29,771 nt of DNA from Castellaniella sp. UBA6218 (lineage in GTDB: Bacteria; Pseudomonadota; Gammaproteobacteria; Burkholderiales; Burkholderiaceae_B), in contig DISE01000113.1 of the NCBI GenBank assembly GCA_002421865.1, positions 1 through 29,771 on the forward strand, in the 5' to 3' direction. Each line of letters opens with the position of its first letter. The first letter of the stretch is position 1. The notes under the pieces are model-generated. The model saw only the letters and a program-made list of their open reading frames with translations, did no database searches and was not told where the DNA came from. This document shows positions 14,690 to 21,247 of this stretch, piece after piece. The position numbers were made by a program, and so were the translations under genes.

Positions 14690-15035
14690 ACGTTTTGATT
14701 CTAAAGCGTACCAAGACGCAAGTTCATGCTTCAAGAACTCTGGCCGGAAGCCAGAGGCTCCGACTTGCCACCGGGTGAAAACCCCTTCCTGTCATGCAGA
14801 TCCGATCTTGATCCGCCGGTGGCAGCCACGCCGTCTCGCAATGCGGCGTTTGCGCCGCATCACAACATAGGCATGGCATCTTCGGTCCCCGACTCGGATT
14901 GATCTCGTCGATCGTGGTGCCGGCACCCGTTCCAGTCACAGGCGTGCGCCTGGGCAAACTCCGGGTGCCTGAATATCAATAAAAGACACGGCGGCTTCCC
15001 GGCCGCCCTGGTCCCCGAGTTCAGGAGCATTGAAC
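14690..15035 (+). promoter_or_regulatory. Candidate structured 5' leader (unclassified)
   Basis: Several stems can form in order: GCGT/ACGC (14706-14719), GCAAGT/ACTTGC (14718-14723 with 14763-14768) enclosing GTTC/GAAC (14722-14738) and TCTGGC-CGGAA-GCCAGA (14739-14755) as a three-way junction. Next is GGGT-GAAA-ACCC (14773-14784) with a GNRA tetraloop, then ATGCGGCG-TTTG-CGCCGCAT (14841-14860). This density of local pairing suggests a structured mRNA leader or a small RNA. I compared it by eye with cyclic-di-GMP-I, glycine, cobalamin, TPP and SAH riboswitch cores and did not find a match. Some stems are mutually exclusive, as in a switch. Confidence 0.4.
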
Positions 15036-16538
15036 ATGGCCAGCCATAAAAAAAACACGCTTTCCGTTCTCTGGACAGCGCTCGCCTTCGCATTCGCCCC
15101 CGCGGCCTTCGCCGATAACGCCACGCTGCCCCAGGCAGTCGAGACCGCCGTGCTCCACAATCCCGAGGTCGCGGCGCAGTTCCACAACTTCCAGTCCGGC
15201 GTCGAAGGCCAGAAGGTCCGCCGCGGCGCCCTGCTGCCCGAAGTCAACCTGCAAGGCTGGACGGGCCGCGAATATCGGGGCAGCACCAGCACCAATGGCT
15301 CCACCGACTGGACGCGCACCGGTTACAGCCTGTCCCTGCGCCAGTTGCTGTTCGATGGCTTCTCCACGATCAACGACGTACGCCAGCTGGGTTTCGAAAA
15401 GCTGGCGGACTACTACACCCTGAAGGCCACGGTCGACGATCTGGCCCAGCAGGCGATCCAGGCCTACCTGGACGTCCAGCGCTATCGCGAACAGGTCAGC
15501 CTGGCGCAGCAGAACTACAACCTGCACAAGGACATCCTGGCCCAGATCTCCGAACGCAGTTCTTCGGGCGTCGGCCGCGGGGTGGACGAAGTCCAGGCGC
15601 AGGCCCGTCTGGCCCTGGCGCAGACCAACCTCATGACCGCTTCGGGCAACCTCAACGACGTCACTCAGCGCTACCAGCGCATCATCGGCCAGGTTCCTGC
15701 CGAGACCCTGACCGATGCGCCCGATGTCGAGGCTTCCCTCCCCAAGGAGCCGACCGATTTCAGCCAGTCCGTGCGCATTAGCCCCACCGTGCTGGCGAAA
15801 CAGGCGCTGGTCCAGGCCGCCGAGCGCGGCAAGGCCTCGGCGCAAGGCCGCTTCTCTCCCACGCTGGAACTGCGCGCCGCCACCGGTCGCGACCGGTCCG
15901 ATCCGCCCTACATCAACGACGAGACCACGCAGAGTTCGAACGTTCAGCTGTTGGCGACATTCAATCTGTTCCGGGGCGGTGCGGATACCGCCCGCGTCCG
16001 GCAGACCGCGGCCCAGACCTACGCCGCCCGCGACGTGCGCGACTACACCTGCCGCAACGTCCAGCAGGAACTTTCCATCGCCTGGAACAACGTCGTGCGA
16101 CTGCGCCAGCAGATGCCGTTCCTGCAACAGCACGAGCGCGACATCGCCCAGGTTCGTGTGGCCTATTTGCAACAGTTCAAGATCGGCCAGCGCACCCTGC
16201 TGGACCTGCTTGATACCGAAAACGAACTGTTCGATGCCCGGCAGGCGCTCACCAACGGGATTTTCGACCTGCGCACGGCCGAATACCGCTGGCTGGCGCT
16301 GTCACACCGGATTCTGCCGACGCTGGGACTGGCAGATCCCTACCAGGAACAGCCTGAAGAGGCCGCCAAGCTCCAGTTTCCCGACGAAGTCCTCAAGGCC
16401 TGCCTGACGCCGCTGCCGGACACCCGCAACCTGCGGCCCGTCCAGGTCAATTACCAATCCGGACTCAAGCCGCCCGTGCTGGCACCCGCCGGCAAGCCGT
16501 CCGGCGCTTCGTCCGGCAAGGCCAGTGGCTGGAACTGA
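15036..16538 (+). CDS. TolC-family outer-membrane channel of adhesin type I secretion (LapE-like)
   Basis: This 500-aa outer-membrane efflux protein is the exit channel of the type I secretion system. It has a signal peptide (SVLWTALAFAFAPAAFA, cleaved near residue 27) and two OEP repeats with long helices: TLPQAVETAVLHNPEV, LRQLLFDGFSTINDV, AIQAYLDVQRYREQVSLAQQ, YQRIIGQVP, NLFRGGADTARVRQTAAQ and GQRTLLDLLDTENELFDA. The DLLDxENELF motif is classical for TolC proteins. It ends with a Pro/Ser/Gly-rich tail. ATG 15036 follows AGGAG by eight bases. In LapA systems this channel also holds the adhesin's N-terminal retention module at the cell surface. First gene of the locus. Confidence 0.93.
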   Translation: MASHKKNTLSVLWTALAFAFAPAAFADNATLPQAVETAVLHNPEVAAQFHNFQSGVEGQKVRRGALLPEVNLQGWTGREYRGSTSTNGSTDWTRTGYSLSLRQLLFDGFSTINDVRQLGFEKLADYYTLKATVDDLAQQAIQAYLDVQRYREQVSLAQQNYNLHKDILAQISERSSSGVGRGVDEVQAQARLALAQTNLMTASGNLNDVTQRYQRIIGQVPAETLTDAPDVEASLPKEPTDFSQSVRISPTVLAKQALVQAAERGKASAQGRFSPTLELRAATGRDRSDPPYINDETTQSSNVQLLATFNLFRGGADTARVRQTAAQTYAARDVRDYTCRNVQQELSIAWNNVVRLRQQMPFLQQHERDIAQVRVAYLQQFKIGQRTLLDLLDTENELFDARQALTNGIFDLRTAEYRWLALSHRILPTLGLADPYQEQPEEAAKLQFPDEVLKACLTPLPDTRNLRPVQVNYQSGLKPPVLAPAGKPSGASSGKASGWN

Positions 16539-16564
16539 ACCTCCTCCGTCTAAACTGAAGCATT

Positions 16565-16585
16565 ACCCGGGCTTCGCGGCCCGGT
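16565..16585 (+). promoter_or_regulatory. Intercistronic hairpin
   Basis: CCGGGC (16567-16572) pairs with GCCCGG (16579-16584) around TTCGCG. It lies in the 119-base gap after the TolC-family gene and is not followed by a T run. It may protect mRNA ends or tune expression between channel and ATPase rather than terminate. Confidence 0.35.
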
Positions 16586-16657
16586 CCGAAGGTGAAGGTC
16601 CGGAGGCCTGCCGCAGCCGCGGCAATCCGGCTTTCCCCGCAGCTTGAGGGAATGTCG

Positions 16658-16879
16658 ATGGCTTCTGATCAGGAACGTTTCAAACAGGATCTCTCCGACC
16701 TGGACGCCGGATTCATCCGCGTTCTGGAGGATCTGATCGACGCATTGATCGCCAATGGTTCCCTGCGCCTGACCGATCTGCCGCCCCAGGCTCTGGAAAA
16801 GCTCGCCGAGCGCAAGCTCACCCGACAGCGCCTGCAAGGCGCCCTGAACCTGATCTCCGACGACGATGCCATCCTCTGA
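16658..16879 (+). CDS. Unrecognised 73-aa protein in the type I secretion locus
   Basis: I do not recognise a family. The protein is small, without signal peptide or membrane segment. It appears wholly helical: an acidic first half (RFKQDLSDLDAGFIRVLEDL), a middle NGSLRLTDLPPQALEKLAE, and a basic-then-acidic end (RKLTRQRL, ISDDDAIL). ATG 16658 is chosen because GAGGG at 16646-16650 lies seven bases upstream; the in-frame ATG at 16652 is too close to it. The 3' end lies within a few bases of the ABC transporter start, and the longer transporter start (16866) would overlap it by 14 bases, so coupled translation is likely. The position between channel and ATPase suggests an accessory or regulatory role in adhesin secretion; this is inference. 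Confidence 0.75.
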   Translation: MASDQERFKQDLSDLDAGFIRVLEDLIDALIANGSLRLTDLPPQALEKLAERKLTRQRLQGALNLISDDDAIL

Positions 16880-16892
16880 GGCCACTGCCACC

Positions 16893-19082
16893 ATGGCCGC
16901 ACAACCCGAAACCAACCCCGACACGCCAGACGACGCACCGGAACTTCCAGGAGCCACGCCTCACCAGTTGCACGACGATTCCCTGCTGGCCAGCCTGGTC
17001 CTCGTCACCCGGCTGCTGGGGCGGCCCTGCACCGCCCAGCAGTTGTCTTCGGGCCTACCCCTGGTGGATCAGCGACTGACGCCGTCCCTGCTGGGGCGCG
17101 CCGCCGGCCGGGCCCAGTGCAGTGCGCGCATCGTGCGCCGCGCCCTGGGCAATTGGTCGCGCGGCGTCATGCCGGCCATCCTGCTCCTGAAGAACCAGCG
17201 CGCCTGCGTGCTGATTCTGGAGCGACGCGACCACTTCCTGGTCCATTATCCCGAAGCGGCCGAGCCCGTCGAAGTCCCGCGCGCCGAGCTCGAGGCCGAA
17301 TATTCCGGCCTGGCCTGTTTCGTGCAGCCCCGCTATCGGACGGAGGACCGGACCCAGGACGCCCACATGCGGGCGCGCAGCGGCCATTGGTTCTGGGCCG
17401 CGATGCTGGGCAACTGGAAGCTCTACCGCGACGCCGTGGCGGCCGCCGTGCTGATCAACATCTTCGCACTGGTCATGCCGCTGTACACGATGAACATCTA
17501 CGACCGGGTGATTCCCAACAGCGCGGTCGAAACGCTCTGGGCGCTGACCATCGGCATCGCCCTGGCCATGGTGTTCAACCTGGTGCTGACAGCGATTCGC
17601 GCTTATGTCGTGGACATCGCCAGCAAGCGGGTGGACGTGGAACTGTCCTCGCGCATCATGGAGCAGGTCCTGGACCTGCGCATGGAAAGCCGCCCGGTGT
17701 CCGTGGGTTCCTTCGCCTCCAACCTGCGCTCCTTCGAATCCGTGCGCGATTTCATCGCCTCGGCCAGCCTGACCACGCTGGTGGACCTGCCTTTCGTGCT
17801 GCTGTTCCTGGCCGTGCTGGCCTGGATCTCACCCTGGATGGTGCTGCCGCCCCTGGTGGCCATCGCCGTGATCCTGATCGTGTCGCTGTTCTCCCTGGCC
17901 CGCGTCGAGAAGATGACCCTCGAATCCTTCCAGGCCGGGGCGCAGCGCAACGCCGGCCTGATCGAGGCCCTGAACGGCATGGAAACCGTCAAGGCGCTGA
18001 ACGCCCAGAGCCATTCACAGCGCATGTGGGAAGAGTCCACCCGCTGGCTGGCCGAACTGGGCGCACACATCAAGCTCACCTCCTCGGTTACCGTCAGCTT
18101 CGTGCAGACCTGCCAGCAACTGGTCAACATCGCCGTCGTGGTGATCGGCGTCTATCTGGTCCAGGAAGGCATGACCATGGGCGGCATCATTGCGGCCTCG
18201 ATGATTTCCGGGCGCTGCCTGGCGCCGCTGGGCCAGGTCGTGGGTCTGATGATGCAATACCACAACGCCAAGGCGTCGCTGAAATCCATCGACAACTACA
18301 TGGGCATGCCGGTCGAGCGCCCGGCGGACCGGTCCTTCATGCCGCGTCCCGTCCTTCAGGGCGGCATCGAATTCCAGGGCGTGACCTTCGCCTATCCCAA
18401 CAGCTCCCTCGCCGCGCTGGACAACATCAGCTTCCGCATCCAGCCCGGTGAAAAGGTCGGCATCATCGGCCGCATCGGCTCGGGCAAGACCACCCTGGAA
18501 AAACTCATCCTGAAACTCTATGCGCCGACCTCCGGCGCCGTCCTGATCGATGGCATCGATCTGAACCAGATCGATCCGGCCGATGTGCGCCGCGCGATCG
18601 GCTACGTGCCCCAGGATCCGGTGCTGTTCTATGGCACCCTCAAGCACAATCTGACCATCGCCTCGCCGTTCGCCACGGACGAGGATGTGCTGCGCGCAGC
18701 CACCCTGGCCGGCGTGGACGAATTCGCCGCCAGCCACCCAGAGGGCTACGACATGATCGTCGGCGAGCGCGGCGATTCCCTGTCCGGCGGCCAGCGCCAG
18801 TCCATCGCCATCGCCCGCGCCCTGGTGAACGACCCCCAGATCCTCCTGCTGGACGAACCCAGCAGCAATATGGATCACCAGAGCGAATCCCAGCTCAAGA
18901 CACGCTTGCGGGCCGCCAGCGAGGGCAAGACACTGATCCTGGTCACGCACCGCACGTCCCTGCTGGATCTGGTCGACCGTCTGATGGTCATCGACCATGG
19001 CCGCATCGTGGCCGACGGGCCCAAGGCCCAGGTCGTCGAGGCGTTGCGCCAGGGCCGCATCGGCGGCGCCCGCAGGAGCTGA
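16893..19082 (+). CDS. Type I secretion ABC transporter ATPase/permease (LapB-like)
   Basis: This inner-membrane exporter drives adhesin secretion. The N-terminal ~140 residues resemble a peptidase C39 fold without the catalytic cysteine (DDSLLASLVLVTRLLGRP), a C39-like domain that binds substrate rather than cleaving it. Six transmembrane segments follow (for example LINIFALVMPLYTMNIYDRV, LPFVLLFLAVLAWISPWMV). The ATPase domain has Walker A IGRIGSGKTTLEKL, Q-loop YVPQDPVLF, signature LSGGQRQSIAIARAL, Walker B ILLLDEPSSNMD and H-loop LVTHRTSLL. ATG 16893 has GAGG at 16878-16881; ATG 16866 is possible, overlaps the small gene and adds nine residues. About 730 aa, normal for the LapB/HlyB class. 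Confidence 0.94.
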   Translation: MAAQPETNPDTPDDAPELPGATPHQLHDDSLLASLVLVTRLLGRPCTAQQLSSGLPLVDQRLTPSLLGRAAGRAQCSARIVRRALGNWSRGVMPAILLLKNQRACVLILERRDHFLVHYPEAAEPVEVPRAELEAEYSGLACFVQPRYRTEDRTQDAHMRARSGHWFWAAMLGNWKLYRDAVAAAVLINIFALVMPLYTMNIYDRVIPNSAVETLWALTIGIALAMVFNLVLTAIRAYVVDIASKRVDVELSSRIMEQVLDLRMESRPVSVGSFASNLRSFESVRDFIASASLTTLVDLPFVLLFLAVLAWISPWMVLPPLVAIAVILIVSLFSLARVEKMTLESFQAGAQRNAGLIEALNGMETVKALNAQSHSQRMWEESTRWLAELGAHIKLTSSVTVSFVQTCQQLVNIAVVVIGVYLVQEGMTMGGIIAASMISGRCLAPLGQVVGLMMQYHNAKASLKSIDNYMGMPVERPADRSFMPRPVLQGGIEFQGVTFAYPNSSLAALDNISFRIQPGEKVGIIGRIGSGKTTLEKLILKLYAPTSGAVLIDGIDLNQIDPADVRRAIGYVPQDPVLFYGTLKHNLTIASPFATDEDVLRAATLAGVDEFAASHPEGYDMIVGERGDSLSGGQRQSIAIARALVNDPQILLLDEPSSNMDHQSESQLKTRLRAASEGKTLILVTHRTSLLDLVDRLMVIDHGRIVADGPKAQVVEALRQGRIGGARRS

Positions 19083-19086
19083 GGAC

Positions 19087-20448
19087 ATGGGAATGCTGCC
19101 AGATTTCCTCGCCGGCCCGCGGCGGTCCTTCGCACCCAAAAACGAAGGCGGACGCGACGACATGATCGGCGACGCCACCTGGGCGCTCAGCCAGCAGCGC
19201 ACGCGCGGATCGCGCCTGCTGATCTGGGTGTCGCTGCTGACGATGGGCGTGCTGATCGCCTGGGCCTCCACCGCGAATATCGATGAAGTCGTGCGCGGCG
19301 AGGGCAAGGTCGTGCCCTCGCGCCAGGTCCAGGTCATCCAGAGCCTGGACGGCGGCGTCGTCCAGCAGATCCTGGTGCGCCCCGGAGACAAGGTGGTCAA
19401 GGATCAGGTCCTGCTGCGCATCGATCCCACGCGCTATTCCTCTTCCCTGGGGGAAAACCGCGCCGAGGCCCTCGCCCTCAAGGCCAAGATCGCCCGCCTG
19501 GAGGCCATCGCCAATGACACGCCCTACCAGGCGCCCGAGGACGTCCAGGCCCAGGCGCCGGCCTTGGCCGAGCAGGAACGCAACGTCTGGCAGGCCCGCA
19601 CGCGCGAACTTCGAGCCAACATGGAGGTCGCTCAGGAGCAGCTCAACCAGCGCCAGCAGGAATTGCGCTCCACCATCGCCAATCGCGACCAGGCAGCCAC
19701 CAGCTGCGGTCTGGCCTCGCGCGAATACGCCATGACCAAGCCGCTGCTCTCCAGCGGTGCGGTGTCCCAGGTGGACCTGCTGCGCCTGCAGCGCGATGTG
19801 GCGCGTTTCTGCGGCGAGCAGAAGTCCGCCGCCGCCCAGATCGACAAGATCCAGGCCTCGATCCAGGAAGCCGAAGCCAAGCTCAGGGAAACCGAAGTCA
19901 CTTTCCGCAACCAGGCGCGCACCGACCTGTCCGACGCCCGCGCCAAGCTGTCCGCCCTGCTGGAAAGCCAGGTCGCGCTGGCCGACCGCGTGACCCTGTC
20001 CAACATCCGTTCGCCGGTCAACGGCACCGTCAAGACCTTGGCGGCCAACACGGTGGGCGGCGTGGTCTCGCCCGGCAAGGACATCATGGAAATCGTGCCG
20101 TCGGACGATTCATTGCTGCTGGAGGTCAAGGTCAACCCGCGCGACATCGGCTTCCTGTACCCGGGTCAGAAGGCCGAGGTCAAGTTCACAGCCTACGACT
20201 TTTCCATCTACGGCGGCCTGCAAGGCCATGTCGAGGAAATCGGCGCCGACTCCATCACCGACGAAAAGGGAAATTCCTACTACATCGTGAAGGTCCGCAC
20301 GGAAACCGCCTACGTCGGCAGCGACGAGCGGCCCATCATTCCCGGGATGATGGCCGAGGTCCACATCCTGACGGGCAAACGCACGCTGATGCAGTACCTG
20401 CTCAAGCCCGTGCTGCGCGCGCATTCCAACGCCTTTCGCGAACGCTGA
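19087..20448 (+). CDS. HlyD-family membrane fusion protein (LapC-like)
   Basis: This periplasmic adaptor links the ABC transporter to the TolC-type channel. It has a short cytoplasmic N-terminus, one transmembrane helix (LLIWVSLLTMGVLIAWAS, residues ~38-56), then GEGKVVPSRQVQVIQSLDGG, the first half of the lipoyl domain. A long α-helical hairpin (~100-300) contains ELRANMEVAQEQLNQRQQEL and EAEAKLRETEVTFRNQARTD. The β-barrel region has NIRSPVNGTVKTLAANTVGG and IIPGMMAEVHILTGKRTLMQ, the HlyD C-terminal signature. The 453-aa length is usual. AGGAG at 19074-19078 precedes ATG 19087, four bases after the ATPase stop. Same operon. Confidence 0.94.
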   Translation: MGMLPDFLAGPRRSFAPKNEGGRDDMIGDATWALSQQRTRGSRLLIWVSLLTMGVLIAWASTANIDEVVRGEGKVVPSRQVQVIQSLDGGVVQQILVRPGDKVVKDQVLLRIDPTRYSSSLGENRAEALALKAKIARLEAIANDTPYQAPEDVQAQAPALAEQERNVWQARTRELRANMEVAQEQLNQRQQELRSTIANRDQAATSCGLASREYAMTKPLLSSGAVSQVDLLRLQRDVARFCGEQKSAAAQIDKIQASIQEAEAKLRETEVTFRNQARTDLSDARAKLSALLESQVALADRVTLSNIRSPVNGTVKTLAANTVGGVVSPGKDIMEIVPSDDSLLLEVKVNPRDIGFLYPGQKAEVKFTAYDFSIYGGLQGHVEEIGADSITDEKGNSYYIVKVRTETAYVGSDERPIIPGMMAEVHILTGKRTLMQYLLKPVLRAHSNAFRER

Positions 20449-20459
20449 AAGGATTCGCC

Positions 20460-21104
20460 ATGACGATACCTGTCCTGTTGTTGACCGCCGACGATGCCCT
20501 GTACCGGCATTGGACCGGGCTGGGCGAGCTGGATTGGGCGCCGGCGCGTGGCCACCGCCTGGCCGACCTGGTGCCCTGGGGCCGGCGCGGCGTGCTGGTC
20601 GTCATGGACGCCCGCCTGCTGCCCAAGGCGGGTGGCGCCATCCCGGACGTGCCGGCCGGCCTGCAGGTTGTCGTCGCAAGCACACATCCCGGCGACCCCG
20701 AGGGCCAGCGAGCCCTGGTGGCGGGCGCCGTCGGCTACGTGCACGCCTACATGCCTGTCACCGGCCTGGATCGCGTCCTGCGCCACGTCATGGGCGGCGA
20801 GATCTGGGTGGGCAAGGGCATGCTGTCGCGCATGCTCAGCCAGATCGGCCAGGCCGCGCCGGAGCCCAACCAGGACTGGGCGCGCGACCTGACCGTGCGC
20901 GAACGCGACGTGGCCCGCTACGTCGCCCTGGGCCATTCGAACCAGTCCATCGCCGACAGCCTGGGCATCACCGAACGCACCGTGCGCGCACACATTTCGG
21001 CCATCTTCGAAAAGCTGGGCGTCACCGACCGCCTGATGCTGGCGCTGCGGGTGCACGGCATCGACCAGCACGCCGCGCAGGCGGCGCGGGGCGTGGACGC
21101 ATAG
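20460..21104 (+). CDS. LuxR/NarL-type regulator with degenerate receiver
   Basis: This 214-aa protein has a CheY-like N-terminal domain (~1-125) and a LuxR-type HTH (~143-197: LTVRERDVARYVALGHSNQS, then ITERTVRAHISAIFEKLGV). The receiver keeps acidic residues at 11-12, an Asp at 50 in the phospho-acceptor position and Ser74/Thr75. The invariant lysine of the GYLLK region is replaced (GYVHAYMP, ~92-99), so ordinary phosphorylation switching is doubtful. It starts 11 bases after the adaptor gene with an AAAGGA site, so it belongs to the operon. It lies directly before the two adhesin genes, each of which carries a matching palindrome. I infer it activates them. Confidence 0.9.
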   Translation: MTIPVLLLTADDALYRHWTGLGELDWAPARGHRLADLVPWGRRGVLVVMDARLLPKAGGAIPDVPAGLQVVVASTHPGDPEGQRALVAGAVGYVHAYMPVTGLDRVLRHVMGGEIWVGKGMLSRMLSQIGQAAPEPNQDWARDLTVRERDVARYVALGHSNQSIADSLGITERTVRAHISAIFEKLGVTDRLMLALRVHGIDQHAAQAARGVDA

Positions 21105-21123
21105 CCTGGGCCTTGGTCCGGAC

Positions 21124-21147
21124 CGTATTGTCTTTTCCGACAATACG
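21124..21147. promoter_or_regulatory. Palindromic operator upstream of adhesin 1
   Basis: CGTATTGTC (21124-21132) and GACAATACG (21139-21147) form a perfect nine-base inverted repeat with a six-base TTTTCC centre. It is centred 31.5 bases before the first base of the TAGCAT hexamer. That puts it about 43 bases before the presumed transcript start, the usual place for a LuxR-family activator overlapping the -35 site. The outer arms, total length and spacing recur at 28409-28432. Confidence 0.7.
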
Positions 21148-21163
21148 CAATTCTTCGCCTGTC

Positions 21164-21189
21164 GCGTAGCATCCAGACACATGATCGCC
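21164..21189 (+). promoter_or_regulatory. Adhesin 1 core promoter block
   Basis: This 26-base block contains the -10-like TAGCAT (21167-21172) and matches 28449-28474 in all but one base. No TTGACA-like -35 lies upstream, as expected for an activator-dependent promoter. A leader of about 70 bases would follow before ATG 21248. Confidence 0.5.
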
Positions 21190-21247
21190 ATTGCCGCGCG
21201 TCGATGCGACGGCCAATGCAACCGAATTTGTCATTGGGGATTCCAAT

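Larger units (their letters stand above)
14464..15035. other. Gene-free 570-base divergent intergenic region
   Basis: It separates the leftward permease gene from the rightward secretion operon. No protein gene of normal size is supported. It holds, in order, GC-rich unassigned sequence (14503-14580), a large palindrome (14585-14610), a six-codon ORF with a perfect ribosome site (14621-14651), a promoter-like pair (14655-14683), a set of RNA-like stems (14706-14860) and short palindromes at 14939-14952 and 14990-15007 ahead of the ribosome site AGGAG (15023-15027). Confidence 0.7.

Noticed and set aside
14690..14790. Cyclic-di-GMP-I (GEMM) riboswitch upstream of the TolC-family gene
   Set aside because: A GACGCAA string and a GAAA tetraloop are present and the context is tempting, but the order of elements and the rest of the conserved core do not fit. 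It is kept as an unclassified structured leader.
14860..15093. Short minus-strand open frames before the TolC-family gene
   Set aside because: They overlap the signal peptide coding region and the leader, with no homology and no ribosome site.
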